From assembly GCA_949280815.1 (NCBI GenBank), contig CASDJM010000016.1, positions 1-37,115 of the forward strand: DNA of 37,115 nt, read 5' to 3'. The translations under genes and the position numbers were made by a program. This stretch comes from an uncultured Clostridia bacterium. Lineage in GTDB: Bacteria > Bacillota > Clostridia > TANB77 > CAG-508. Each line of letters starts with the position of its first letter. Positions within the stretch are counted from its first letter, which is position 1. Below the pieces are notes generated by a model, which did not search any database, was not told the DNA's origin, and worked only from the letters and a program-made list of their open reading frames with translations. Shown here piece by piece: positions 16,925 through 24,613 of the stretch.

Positions 16925-18076
16925 TTATTCTTCGTTCTCTTCTTGCGATTCTTCCACAACTTCACTTTCTTTTTCTTCTATTGCTTCTTCTTGTTCTTGA
17001 TTTTGTGCTTTCATTAGCATTTCTCTAAATTGTGTCTCAGATTTAATATCGATTTTCCAATTTGTTAATCTTGCTGCTAGTCTAGCATTTTGTCCTGACT
17101 TTCCAATCGCTAATGATAATTGGTCATCTGGAACAATCACTTGTGCAAATTTTTCTTCTTCTTTAATATCCACTGCTAATATTTGTGCTGGAAGCAATGC
17201 TGATGCAATATAGATAGATGGCTCTTCATTCCATTCTATCACATCAATTTTTTCTCCATTGAGTTCATTGATTATATTTTGAATTCTTACTCCTTTTTGT
17301 CCAACACAAGAGCCTACTGGGTCAATATTGGGATCTGGTGAATATACTGCTACTTTGCTTCTATATCCAGGGTCTCTTGAAACACTTTTTATTTCAATCA
17401 CACCCTCATAAATTTCTGGTATTTCAAACTCTAATAACTTTCTCACAAAATCAGGATGACTTCTAGATACAATTACTTGTGGGGCTCCTTTAGCACCTTT
17501 CTCTACATCTACTACATATCCCTTTACTTTATCATTTACATGGTAATGTTCTGTTGGAATTTGTTCTTTAGATGGCATAACCCCCTCTAACTTTCCTAAA
17601 TCCATAACTACAATATTGTGGTCAGCTTTTTGTACTAATCCTGACACAATTTCGCCTTTTCTATCATTGAATTCTGTATAAATAATTTCTCTTTCTGCTT
17701 CTCTTAATTTTTGAATAATAACTTGTTTTGCTGTTTGTGCAGCAATTCTACCAAAATCCCTTGGAACAATTTCAATCTCGACTACATCTCCTTCTTTATA
17801 GTCTGGATTAATTTTTTGTGCCTCTTTAATATTGATTTGTACATCTTTGTCATTTACTCTTTGCATTACTTTTTTCAAAGAATACACATGAGTCGCCCCT
17901 GTCCTTTGATCCATTTGTACTTTTACATTTTCTAATGAATCAAAATTTCTCTTATAAGCTGTTACTAACGCCATTTCAATCGATTCTAATAAATACTCTT
18001 TCTTAATTCCTTTTTCTTTTTCTAACTCTTCCAATGCTAATATTAATTCTTTGTTATCAATTGCTTGCTCTTTCAT
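16925..18076 (-). CDS. nusA: Transcription termination/antitermination protein NusA
   Basis: A 383-residue RNA polymerase-binding factor that modulates pausing, termination and antitermination. The N-terminal domain (about 1-125) starts with the ELILALEELEKEKGIKKEYL helix. The S1 domain (about 135-200) contains GLVQKADHNIVVMDLG. KH1 has VGQKGVRIQNIINELNGEKIDVIEW and KH2 has LAIGKSGQNARLAARLTNWKIDI. The protein ends in a short, very acidic glutamate-rich tail with no additional AR repeats, as in Gram-positive NusA. AAAGGAAT precedes the ATG. It is the second gene of the operon, 40 bases after rimP. Confidence 0.98.
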   Translation of the reverse strand: MKEQAIDNKELILALEELEKEKGIKKEYLLESIEMALVTAYKRNFDSLENVKVQMDQRTGATHVYSLKKVMQRVNDKDVQINIKEAQKINPDYKEGDVVEIEIVPRDFGRIAAQTAKQVIIQKLREAEREIIYTEFNDRKGEIVSGLVQKADHNIVVMDLGKLEGVMPSKEQIPTEHYHVNDKVKGYVVDVEKGAKGAPQVIVSRSHPDFVRKLLEFEIPEIYEGVIEIKSVSRDPGYRSKVAVYSPDPNIDPVGSCVGQKGVRIQNIINELNGEKIDVIEWNEEPSIYIASALLPAQILAVDIKEEEKFAQVIVPDDQLSLAIGKSGQNARLAARLTNWKIDIKSETQFREMLMKAQNQEQEEAIEEKESEVVEESQEENEE

Positions 18077-18116
18077 TTTTTAATCACATTCCTTTCTTTA
18101 GGCACAAATCTCTCTC

Positions 18117-18575
18117 TTACCAATCATAAATTGTTCTTATTTGTGCTATCTTTTTACGTTCGATTTCTATTTTTTCTACATCCGTTTCTAATGTTATTGT
18201 TTCTTCTTTAAAATCTTGCAAAATTCCTTGATACTCTTTTTTTCTGTTTTCATCTTTTTGGAATAATTTGACTTGGACTTTTTTCCCTATATTTTGTTCT
18301 ATATGTCTATCTTTTCTAAGCACTCTCTCAATTCCTGGTGAAGATACTTCCAAAAAGTATTGTTCTTTGATGTAATCAGCCTCATCCAATAGATTGTTAA
18401 TCGCATCATTGACTTTTTCGCAATCTTCCAAATCAATTCCTTCTAGTTTGTCAATAAATACTCGTAAAAAATAATTTTTCCCCTCTTTTGCATATTCTAC
18501 GTCATATAAGTCATATCCTATTTCTTCAATCGTTGATTTTATTAAAGTTTCCACTCTTTCTTCTATACTAGCCAA
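18117..18575 (-). CDS. rimP: Ribosome maturation factor RimP (TTG start)
   Basis: A 152-residue 30S assembly factor. The N-terminal half carries YDLYDVEYAKEGKNYFLRVFID and the LEDCEKVNDAINNLLDE helix; LEVSSPGIERVLRKDRHIE is the strongest family signature. The C-terminal SH3-like domain ends in IAQIRTIYDW. The start codon is TTG at 18575-18573, supported by AGGAGG 6-7 bases upstream. It is the first gene of the operon and has a 130-base leader with three hairpins and a good promoter at 18713-18741. Confidence 0.96.
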   Translation of the reverse strand: MASIEERVETLIKSTIEEIGYDLYDVEYAKEGKNYFLRVFIDKLEGIDLEDCEKVNDAINNLLDEADYIKEQYFLEVSSPGIERVLRKDRHIEQNIGKKVQVKLFQKDENRKKEYQGILQDFKEETITLETDVEKIEIERKKIAQIRTIYDW

Positions 18576-18598
18576 AATTTCCTCCTTTTATTATGAAA

Positions 18599-18689
18599 GC
18601 AAATGAATTGCATTCATTTGCATATTAAAACTGTAACAAAAAAGTTTGAACAGTTTCAACAATTAAGAGTGGGATTTGTTCCCACTCTT
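18599..18689 (-). promoter_or_regulatory. Structured 5' leader of the rimP-nusA-infB operon
   Basis: Three hairpins lie between the promoter and rimP. The first, in transcript order, is 18665-18689 (10 bp stem GAGTGGGA-type, 5-base loop, no T run). The second is about 18630-18658 (7 bp AAACTGT/ACAGTTT). The third is 18599-18621 (perfect 10 bp stem GCAAATGAAT, 3-base loop), ending about 10 bases before the AGGAGG. Such an arrangement could allow attenuation or autoregulation; that is inference. The middle hairpin has the same CTGTT...TTTT...TTGTTACAG shape as the core of repeat elements C and E. Confidence 0.55.
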
Positions 18690-18712
18690 GCTGTATTTTA
18701 TATTTCTTGATT

Positions 18713-18741
18713 ATTATACCCAATTTTTACCACAAATGCAA
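18713..18741 (-). promoter_or_regulatory. Sigma-A-type promoter for the rimP operon
   Basis: On the minus strand TTGCAT (plus 18736-18741) and TATAAT (plus 18713-18718) are separated by exactly 17 bases. The predicted start of transcription is near 18706, giving a leader of about 130 bases before rimP. The same TTGCAT-N17-TATAAT arrangement precedes the glycosyltransferase gene. Confidence 0.75.
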
Positions 18742-18758
18742 GCTTTTTTTCATTTTTT

Positions 18759-20027
18759 TTAAACTTTTTCTAATACTTCTACTGTTTCTTTTGCTTCTCC
18801 TACATTTCCAATCTTAATATCTCTAACATGATCAATTTTTTCCCATGTTGTTTCTCTTTTAAATAAACATTTAAAATTAATCACTAACCAAGATCCCATA
18901 AATAATGGATAACATGCCAATCCTTTCAACATTGGCTTGATTGGTCTTCTATCTAGTAGCATTACAATAATTGCTGTACCAATTGGTAGTAAAAAAGTTG
19001 GTACTAAATATCTTAATATATTAATGATTAATTCTAATTCTGTCATTCCATTTCCCGCATACATTAAGAAATTTGTTCCAAGTAATACTAATGTAATAAT
19101 AAACATTGGTATACTACCTACAATATATAATAATCCATCAAAGTTCATCATAGTTTTGTTTTCTTGTGCTGCTACTGCCAATTGTTTAGTATATTCTTTA
19201 ATACATTGCATATGTCCAACTGTCCATCTGCTTCTTTGTGACCAGCTTTGTTTAAATCCTACTGGTTGCTCATCATACACAATTGCATCAGTTGCCCATC
19301 CTAATCTTTTTCCTTTAATAATTCTTTTTAATGAAAATTCAATATCTTCTGTTAAAGTAACAGTTTTTAAACCACCTTCTGGTTTTACAACATCAAATCT
19401 CACCATAAATCCTGTACCATTTAATAATGGTGACAATCCCAAATTGTATCTTGCCAAATGATAAAATCTATGCATTGTCCAATAGAAGATAGCATATCCT
19501 GCTGTAATCCAGCTATCTGTTGGGTTTTTAATATCTCTATAACCTTGTACAACATCTTCTCCTTGGCATAATTTCTTATTCATATTTTTGATAAAGTCAG
19601 GGTCTACGATATTATCAGCATCAAATACAAAAAATGCATCATAAGGAGCATTTTCTTCAATTTTTTGTTGTAAAAACCAATCTAAAGCATATCCTTTTGT
19701 TTTTTGACTATTATTGAATCTCTCATATACGTTTGCTCCTGCTTCTCTTGCTATTTTAGCTGTATTATCGGTACAATTGTCTGCTATTACATAAATATCA
19801 TATAATTCTTTGTTATAATTTTGTCTTTTTAAACTCTCTACTAAATTTCCTACTACTGCTTCTTCATTGTGTGCTGGAATAATTGCCATAAATCTATGGT
19901 CTTTATTTACTTTTAGTGGTTTGTCTTTTATTTTTACTAATGAGCATAAACTTACCATGATTTGATATAACCAAAATATAGTTATAATCCAGACAAGTGC
20001 TTCTCTTAGTATATATAAATAATCCAT
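18759..20027 (-). CDS. Membrane glycosyltransferase family 2 (processive-type)
   Basis: A 422-residue protein. An N-terminal membrane segment (about 8-30) is followed by a cytosolic GT-A domain with the start motif AIIPAHNEE, DNCTDNT, the metal-binding DADN (136-139), TEDIEFS with the putative catalytic acid, and QRSRW, the Q(Q/R)xRW motif of processive synthases. Two or three membrane segments follow (about 290-385), then a short charged tail. Layout resembles the poly-N-acetylglucosamine, hyaluronan and cellulose synthase superfamily, so it probably polymerises or transfers sugar for an exopolysaccharide. The exact product is not predictable. It is a single gene with its own promoter at 20083-20111. 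Confidence 0.9.
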   Translation of the reverse strand: MDYLYILREALVWIITIFWLYQIMVSLCSLVKIKDKPLKVNKDHRFMAIIPAHNEEAVVGNLVESLKRQNYNKELYDIYVIADNCTDNTAKIAREAGANVYERFNNSQKTKGYALDWFLQQKIEENAPYDAFFVFDADNIVDPDFIKNMNKKLCQGEDVVQGYRDIKNPTDSWITAGYAIFYWTMHRFYHLARYNLGLSPLLNGTGFMVRFDVVKPEGGLKTVTLTEDIEFSLKRIIKGKRLGWATDAIVYDEQPVGFKQSWSQRSRWTVGHMQCIKEYTKQLAVAAQENKTMMNFDGLLYIVGSIPMFIITLVLLGTNFLMYAGNGMTELELIINILRYLVPTFLLPIGTAIIVMLLDRRPIKPMLKGLACYPLFMGSWLVINFKCLFKRETTWEKIDHVRDIKIGNVGEAKETVEVLEKV

Positions 20028-20082
20028 TTTTTTACCTCTCTTTTTGTTTTTATTTGTTTAATTCTATTATGCTTCATTTTTT

Positions 20083-20111
20083 ATTATACTATTATTGTCA
20101 AAATTATGCAA
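20083..20111 (-). promoter_or_regulatory. Promoter for the glycosyltransferase gene
   Basis: TTGCAT (plus 20106-20111) and TATAAT (plus 20083-20088) on the minus strand have 17-base spacing. An alternative TTGACA is visible inside the spacer, but no -10 fits it. The ATG lies about 50 bases beyond the predicted start, with an AGAGAGG ribosome binding site. Confidence 0.7.
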
Positions 20112-20203
20112 GATTTTTTAAACATTTAATTGTTTTTTAAGAATTGATAGATTACTAGACAGCATAACCCCAAAATGCTATAAGTAGTAATAATAGTATT
20201 TAC

Positions 20204-20600
20204 TTATATAAAAACAAGTAATCTATAAAATATTTCTTCAAATTCTCGGCGTACCTTACAAATATTAAAAAATTCTATAAAATTTTGATATACTAATGAA
20301 GTTTCTTTTTCTTGTTCTATCAAACTAATACGTTTGCCTTTTATGTCTTGTTCAAATTCTTTTGTGTAATTTCCTACTGACTCTAATTCATAACTTGTAA
20401 ATTGATTTTCACTATATTATTTTATCTATTTTCTCTGATTTTTTTCCATTTTCTTTTACTATACAAGAATTGTCATTTTTTCCTCTAAGTGTATTTATTG
20501 CATATTGATTCACAACTATTAATTTATTCTTTTGTTTTACGATAGCTACATTTAATATATCATTTATATTAGAACTAATACTGTTGTAAAAATTCCTTTA
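20204..20600 (-). pseudogene. Decayed minus-strand gene fragment upstream of asd
   Basis: This gap has no intact gene, but its minus strand has two adjoining open stretches in different frames. About 20412-20597 gives roughly 60 residues including NVAIVKQKNKLIVVNQYA and ends at a TAG. About 20204-20410 gives 68 residues including TSLVYQNFIEFFN and EFEEIFYRLL. The residue mix looks protein-like, so I read it as a frameshifted remnant. I do not recognise the family. A related EF..IFYRL remnant lies on the other side of asd. Sequence 20615-20753 holds only the asd leader. Confidence 0.4.
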
Positions 20601-20720
20601 TCTATATTTTCATTTTAGTGAGAACAACAGATAATAAGGCTGAACTGTAACCAATTTGTATGATAGATTATTTTAGCAGTTTTCAAATTAAAGTAGCAAT
20701 CCAATCTATCTCGCATATTC

Positions 20721-20726
20721 TATAAT
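20721..20726 (+). promoter_or_regulatory. Candidate -10 box for asd
   Basis: TATAAT lies 27 bases before the asd ATG. No convincing -35 is visible at 16-18 bases upstream. An AAGGAGG ribosome binding site follows. There is no room for a lysine riboswitch between this box and the gene. Confidence 0.45.
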
Positions 20727-20753
20727 AAAATCAATCCATAAGGAGGTCTTTAC

Positions 20754-21743
20754 ATGCCAACTAATTATAAAGTTGCCATCGTTGGAGCCAGTGGTTTAGT
20801 CGGTAGAACTGTTTTGAAAGTATTAGAAGAAAAAGCTTTTCCTCATATTTCCTATACCCTATTTTCTTCTGCTAAATCTGCTGGCTCAAAAATCCAATTT
20901 TTAAACCAAGATTACATTATTTGTGAATTAAACGAAAAATCATTCGATAGCCATTTTGATTATGCTATCTTTTGTGCAGGAACTAGTGTTTCTGAAAGAT
21001 ATGCACCAATTGCTGTTTCAAAAGGCTGTGTTGTCATTGATAATAGTAGTATTTTTCGTATGCATCCAGATGTACCACTTGTCGTACCAGAAGTAAATCC
21101 AGAGGACATTTTATCCCATAACGGAATCATTGCCAATCCCAATTGTTCCACCATTCAAGCTATGCTCCCTTTAAAAGCAATTGATTTAAAATATCACATC
21201 AAAAGAATAATATATTCCACTTATCAAGCTGTTTCTGGTAGTGGTCGATTTGGAATTGAAGATTTAGAAACCAAAGCAGATGGAGCTAAATTAAAAAAAT
21301 TCCCTTATTCCATTTATAATAACTGTATTCCTCACATTGATGTTTTTATGGAACATGGCTATACAAAAGAAGAATATAAAATGATAGAAGAAACCAGAAA
21401 AATCTTACATCATCCTAATCTACCAATCACAGCAACAGCAGTAAGAGTTCCAGTTATAAACTGCCACGGAGAATCCATTAATGTTGAACTAGAGAAAGAA
21501 TTTGACCTATATGACATTCGTCTATTATTAGAAAACTCTAAAGGAATTGTTGTAGTAGATCATCCTGAAAAGAACTTCTATCCATTATCTAGTAAAGCCA
21601 ATGGAAATGATGAGGTATTTGTTGGAAGAATTAGACGAGATTTCAGTATTGAAAATGGTTTGAATCTATGGGTTGTAGCTGACAATTTAAGAAAAGGGGC
21701 TGCTACTAATGCTATACAAATATTAGAAAAACTTATTAAATAA
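20754..21743 (+). CDS. asd: Aspartate-semialdehyde dehydrogenase
   Basis: A 329-residue NADP-dependent enzyme that reduces aspartyl phosphate to aspartate semialdehyde, for lysine/diaminopimelate, threonine and methionine synthesis. GASGLVGR (11-18) binds the cofactor, NPNCSTIQ contains the active-site C131, and SGSGRFGIEDLE and RVPV are further conserved blocks. Length is typical. The ATG has AAGGAGG at good spacing. It is one of only two plus-strand genes in the window and is flanked on both sides by decayed minus-strand fragments, with a shared 16 bp direct repeat at 20218-20233 and 21804-21819. That fits insertion or rearrangement. It supplies diaminopimelate for the peptidoglycan made by the PBP. 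Confidence 0.96.
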   Translation: MPTNYKVAIVGASGLVGRTVLKVLEEKAFPHISYTLFSSAKSAGSKIQFLNQDYIICELNEKSFDSHFDYAIFCAGTSVSERYAPIAVSKGCVVIDNSSIFRMHPDVPLVVPEVNPEDILSHNGIIANPNCSTIQAMLPLKAIDLKYHIKRIIYSTYQAVSGSGRFGIEDLETKADGAKLKKFPYSIYNNCIPHIDVFMEHGYTKEEYKMIEETRKILHHPNLPITATAVRVPVINCHGESINVELEKEFDLYDIRLLLENSKGIVVVDHPEKNFYPLSSKANGNDEVFVGRIRRDFSIENGLNLWVVADNLRKGAATNAIQILEKLIK

Positions 21744-21780
21744 GTTACTATTTATTCAATAACTCCAAAATCCTACAAGC

Positions 21781-22052
21781 GTTGATTTTAATTAAATAAA
21801 TAGGTAATCTATAAAATATAGTTGAAAATTCGAATGCAACTGAAAAATATTTAGAAATTCTTATCTGATAAAATGAGGAATCTTCAAGACAAATACTACT
21901 ATATCAATATTTTCTCAATTTTTCGGTTACCTACATAACGCTAAGAAATATTAAAAATACACTGAACGATACCCAAAAGCAGGACCCTTCCCAGCTGTAT
22001 TTTCTATTTCAGTCACATTCAAAATTTCGTAAATATTGATAGAAATTTGCAT
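21781..22052 (-). pseudogene. Decayed minus-strand gene fragments downstream of asd
   Basis: No intact gene lies between asd and the HD gene. On the minus strand an open stretch at 21781-21893 encodes a segment with AFEFSTIFYRL, resembling EFEEIFYRL in the fragment upstream of asd. A second piece at 21951-22052 encodes 33 residues ending in TAGKGPAFGYRSVYF. That short frame has an ATG, but it overlaps the -35 of the HD gene promoter and lacks a good ribosome binding site, so I treat it as a remnant. Family unknown. Confidence 0.35.
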
Positions 22053-22076
22053 TATATACTTTCTGTATGCTATAAT
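22047..22076 (+). promoter_or_regulatory. Promoter for the HD-domain gene
   Basis: TTGCAT (22047-22052) and TATAAT (22071-22076) are 18 bases apart. The predicted transcript starts near 22083, about 87 bases before the preferred ATG. Confidence 0.65.
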
Positions 22077-22169
22077 AAATTTTGGAGTACATAGGAAAAA
22101 GTTTTGGCAATTACAGATAAAGTATGCGATACAGAACTTTCCTACAATATAAAAATGAGAGGGATAAAA

Positions 22170-22706
22170 ATGAAAGCATTAATAAAAGATTTGTCAAATA
22201 ATGACGAAGAGTTCCAAATGATTATAAAAGAATTAATAAATAATGAAACTGTACAACAAATGAAAAATTACAGACAGCACTATGAAACTAGTTGTTTTGA
22301 ACATTGTTATACTGCTGCCTATTATTGTTTTTTAATAGGTAAAAAGTATCATTTAGATTATAAATCACTTACACGTGCCACTATGCTTCATGATTTATTT
22401 TTATATGATTGGCGAGTAAGACAGCCAGATCGAAAAGGACTTCACGCTTTTACCCATGGAAAAAAAGCTTGTGAAAATGCTTGCAAACTATTTAATTTAA
22501 ATGAAAAAGAAAAAGACATCATTATTAAGCACATGTGGCCTGTGACCATCAAATTCCCAAAATCTATAGAAGGTTTTGTATTAACCTTTGTCGATAAATA
22601 TTGTGCTATATCAGAAACTTTTGATGTCTTGAAATCCAGGCTATTTACGAAGCAAGCCTTTCGCTATGCTTATGTATTCTTAAGTTTAATGATAATTAGA
22701 ATTTAA
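22170..22706 (+). CDS. HD-domain phosphohydrolase
   Basis: A protein of 178 residues. The metal-binding HD pattern is visible as HCYTAAYYC, then MLHDLFLYDW, HGKKACENA and KHMWP, with a late DKYCA. These are the spaced His and His-Asp ligands of the HD superfamily. Substrate is unknown; small HD proteins of this kind hydrolyse nucleotides or related phosphoesters. The frame opens at 22104, but GAGAGGGA 5-6 bases before the ATG at 22170 marks the likelier start, and the 22 residues between do not look like the family. The last residues are hydrophobic. It converges on the next gene across a long inverted repeat. Confidence 0.85.
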   Translation: MKALIKDLSNNDEEFQMIIKELINNETVQQMKNYRQHYETSCFEHCYTAAYYCFLIGKKYHLDYKSLTRATMLHDLFLYDWRVRQPDRKGLHAFTHGKKACENACKLFNLNEKEKDIIIKHMWPVTIKFPKSIEGFVLTFVDKYCAISETFDVLKSRLFTKQAFRYAYVFLSLMIIRI

Positions 22707-22710
22707 AATA

Positions 22711-22805
22711 ATTTTAGAGGGACAGAGGAAAAAATCATGACTAGATTCAATAAACTTTATAATATAAAAAATGGAAGATGATTTTTTCTTCTGTCCCTCT
22801 AAAAT
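22711..22805. repeat. 95 bp inverted repeat with 28 bp arms between convergent genes
   Basis: Arms 22711-22738 and 22778-22805 are complementary at 27 of 28 positions and contain GAGGGACAG / CTGTCCCTC words, as in REP-like palindromes. The arms begin 5 bases after the HD gene stop, and the far arm ends 18 bases before the stop of the minus-strand membrane-protein gene. The transcript would fold into a strong hairpin ending both messages. The similarity to the 13210-13293 family is in style (GGGACA ends) rather than sequence. Confidence 0.85.
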
Positions 22806-22823
22806 CATTTTCCATCTTTTATT

Positions 22824-23162
22824 CTATTTATTTTCTTCCGCCCATCGAATCATTTTTATATCTTTATATTTTGATAAGACTGTTTTATATTTATCGTATT
22901 CTTCCTCCCATAAGGCATCTGGTACATTATCAAAAGCTCTGAATATCTTTTCAGCTTCTGTTAAATATATTAATTGTTCTTGTGGTGACATATTTTCGTA
23001 TTGCCTCGCGAATTTATATAATTTATCTAACATTTGGTTTGCTTCAATAAAACTCCAAAAATCTTTTACTTTCATACCAAACATCTTAATTTGAAGTATG
23101 GCATAAGCTACCAAGGCAAATATTACAAATATTAATAAATATATGATTGTGTATATCCCCAT
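22824..23162 (-). CDS. Small membrane-anchored hypothetical protein
   Basis: A 112-residue protein. Residues 3-26 form a single hydrophobic segment (IYTIIYLLIFVIFALVAYAI), followed by a charged, helical cytoplasmic or external part with EQLIYLTEAEKIFRAFDNVPDALWEEEYDKY. No known domain is recognised. GAGGTG precedes the ATG. It is a single gene; a hairpin at 23262-23296 separates it from rubrerythrin. Confidence 0.7.
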   Translation of the reverse strand: MGIYTIIYLLIFVIFALVAYAILQIKMFGMKVKDFWSFIEANQMLDKLYKFARQYENMSPQEQLIYLTEAEKIFRAFDNVPDALWEEEYDKYKTVLSKYKDIKMIRWAEENK

Positions 23163-23261
23163 TTTATTACACCTCTTTTGTTTTCCCTTTTGTATTACTC
23201 TTAAATTATAGCATGACTAATATTTTTTTGCAACTTTAACTTTTGTTAATTGTTAATCATT

Positions 23262-23296
23262 AAAAAAATGTAACATTTTTATGTTACATTTTTTAA
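23262..23296 (-). terminator. Terminator after the rubrerythrin gene
   Basis: A perfect stem of about 13 bp (AAAAAATGTAACA/TGTTACATTTTTT) lies 19 bases past the rubrerythrin stop. On the minus strand it ends in seven T, the form of an intrinsic terminator. Confidence 0.8.
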
Positions 23297-23314
23297 TTTA
23301 TTCACTTTTTATTA

Positions 23315-23854
23315 TTAATAATTTTCTGCTTTAATTTCAAAATATGCTTTTGGATGTGCACATACTGGACAAATTTCTGGTGCTTGTTTTCCAATAACAA
23401 TATGCCCACAATTTCTACATTTCCAAATTTTATCTCCATCACGGCTAAATACTAGTCCATCTTCTACATTTTCTAATAGTTTTTTATATCTTTCTTCATG
23501 TTCTTTTTCTATTTTTGCAACTTCTGCAAAAAGATAAGCAATTTGATTAAATCCTTCTTCTTTTGCTTCTTTTGCCATTCTATCATACATATCTGTCCAT
23601 TCGTAGTTTTCTCCTTCTGCTGCTGCTTTCAAATTTTCTGTCGTTGTCTTTATATCTCCACCTTGTAATAATTTGAACCAGATTTTTGCATGTGCCATTT
23701 CATTATCTGCTGTCTCTTGGAATATAGCAGCAATTTGCTCATATCCTTCTTTCTTGGCTTTACTTGCAAAATATGCATATTTGTTTCTTGCTTGTGATTC
23801 TCCTGCAAATGCTTCCAGTAAGTTTTGCTCTGTTTTACTTCCTTTTAATTCCAT
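23315..23854 (-). CDS. rbr: Rubrerythrin
   Basis: A 179-residue non-haem iron protein that reduces hydrogen peroxide in anaerobes. The N-terminal ferritin-like four-helix domain (about 1-135) has the di-iron ligands in [17 protein letters not shown], the [10 protein letters not shown] motif and [11 protein letters not shown]. The C-terminal rubredoxin-like domain has two CxxC pairs (CRNCG and CPVCAHP) that bind one iron. Length is typical. An AAGGAGG ribosome binding site, a strong promoter (23919-23947) and a small palindrome at the predicted start of transcription suggest a regulated single-gene transcript. It fits a strict anaerobe. Confidence 0.97.
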   Translation of the reverse strand: MELKGSKTEQNLLEAFAGESQARNKYAYFASKAKKEGYEQIAAIFQETADNEMAHAKIWFKLLQGGDIKTTTENLKAAAEGENYEWTDMYDRMAKEAKEEGFNQIAYLFAEVAKIEKEHEERYKKLLENVEDGLVFSRDGDKIWKCRNCGHIVIGKQAPEICPVCAHPKAYFEIKAENY

Positions 23855-23892
23855 TCTAATTCCTCCTTATTTTTCATTTTTAAACTTATATT

Positions 23893-23907
23893 CACTGTGT
23901 ATCAGTG
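23893..23907. promoter_or_regulatory. Candidate operator in the rubrerythrin promoter
   Basis: CACTG and CAGTG arms with a 5-base centre lie 12 to 26 bases beyond the -10 box, in the early transcribed region. The site is well placed for a repressor. It does not match the PerR box TTATAATNATTATAA. Confidence 0.35.
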
Positions 23908-23918
23908 TTTTCTCGACT

Positions 23919-23947
23919 ATTTTATAAAATTAATTCATAAATGTCAA
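23919..23947 (-). promoter_or_regulatory. Promoter for rubrerythrin
   Basis: On the minus strand a consensus TTGACA (plus 23942-23947) is followed after 17 bases by TAAAAT (plus 23919-23924). This is the strongest-looking promoter in the window. Confidence 0.75.
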
Positions 23948-23959
23948 GTGTTTTTGTTC

Positions 23960-24042
23960 TGGTACCGATGGTGGGACTCGAACCCACATGGTTTCCCGCT
24001 GGATTTTGAATCCAGTGCGTCTACCAATTCCGCCACATCGGC
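23960..24042 (-). tRNA. tRNA-Leu (anticodon CAA)
   Basis: An 83-base class II tRNA. The acceptor stem GCCGATG pairs with CATCGGT, the D loop has AATTGGTAGAC, and the anticodon stem CTGGA/TCCAG encloses TTCAAAA, giving anticodon CAA for UUG. A longer variable arm (CGGGAAACC) follows, and the T arm is GTGGGTTCGAGTCCCAC. The 3' CCA is encoded. It stands alone. Confidence 0.95.
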
Positions 24043-24118
24043 ATATATACAAAAAATATGTACTAATATATATTAGCACATATTTTTTTCATTGTCTAGA
24101 TTTTTTTCAAATTTCACA

Positions 24119-24540
24119 TTAAATATTTAAAACTACCGTTTCTTTTTCTAATTTTGTTGTTTGTTCAATTTGTGATTCTATTATTACATCAATTTCTTTT
24201 TTAACTTCTCGTATTTTGATATATTATTCTCTTTCGCTTCACGGATTATTTTTTATGCTTGTTTTACTCTTTTTGGCTTCTTCATATTTATTTCTTTTTA
24301 TTAATATAATTATTCTCTGCCACTAAATTACTAAATTATTTGGATATTTTTCAGTTATTTAAATGCTTTATCAAATTGTTTTAATCTAATTAGTCTTTTT
24401 ATTTCTTTACTTGTTTCTATTTCATCCTGGCTTAGCTTGCTTTTCAAATTCTTTTTTCTACTTATAAATTGTCGACATACTAATTTCCATTTGTTCTCTA
24501 ATTTCTTTTGTTCTTTCTCTTTTATCTAACTTTCCTTCCC
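24119..24540 (-). pseudogene. Decayed helix-turn-helix gene remnant
   Basis: This 570-base gap between tRNA-Leu and the lysozyme gene has no intact ORF. Its minus strand shows broken coding stretches in shifting frames. One is a clear HTH-like piece REQMEISMSTIYK (about 24460-24527), cut by a TAG. Others are KEFEKQAKPG, TSKEIKRLIRLKQFDKAF and a final piece TTKLEKETVVLNI ending at 24119. Order and strand agree with one decayed gene, perhaps a resolvase or transcription regulator. Family assignment is uncertain. Confidence 0.5.
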
Positions 24541-24549
24541 CCATTTTCC

Positions 24550-24575
24550 ATTTAAACCTAGAACCAGTGGGAACC
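24550..24575. repeat. Degenerate single copy of the 33 bp REP-like unit
   Basis: The segment reads TTTAAACCTAGAACCAGTGG and then GAACCA, close to the TTxATCCxGGAACCAGTGGGGAC core of the units at 13210-13293 and 29851-29883, with several changes. It lies next to the lysozyme terminator. Confidence 0.55.
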
Positions 24576-24612
24576 AAAATTGCCAAAAAGATTCGTTCCT
24601 CTTGGCAATTTT
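24576..24612 (-). terminator. Terminator after the GH25 lysozyme gene
   Basis: A perfect 11 bp inverted repeat (AAAATTGCCAA and complement; 24576-24586 with 24602-24612) starts two bases past the lysozyme stop. On the minus strand it ends in a short T run. Confidence 0.7.
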
Positions 24613-24613
24613 A

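Noticed and set aside
20754..21743. Lysine riboswitch upstream of asd
   Set aside because: The candidate -10 lies only 27 bases before the start codon, and no long structured leader is present.
21951..22052. Real 33-residue small protein
   Set aside because: Its ATG overlaps the -35 of the opposite-strand promoter and its ribosome binding site is weak; a gene remnant is likelier.
23893..23907. PerR box at the rubrerythrin promoter
   Set aside because: The palindrome does not match the PerR consensus; kept only as an unnamed operator candidate.
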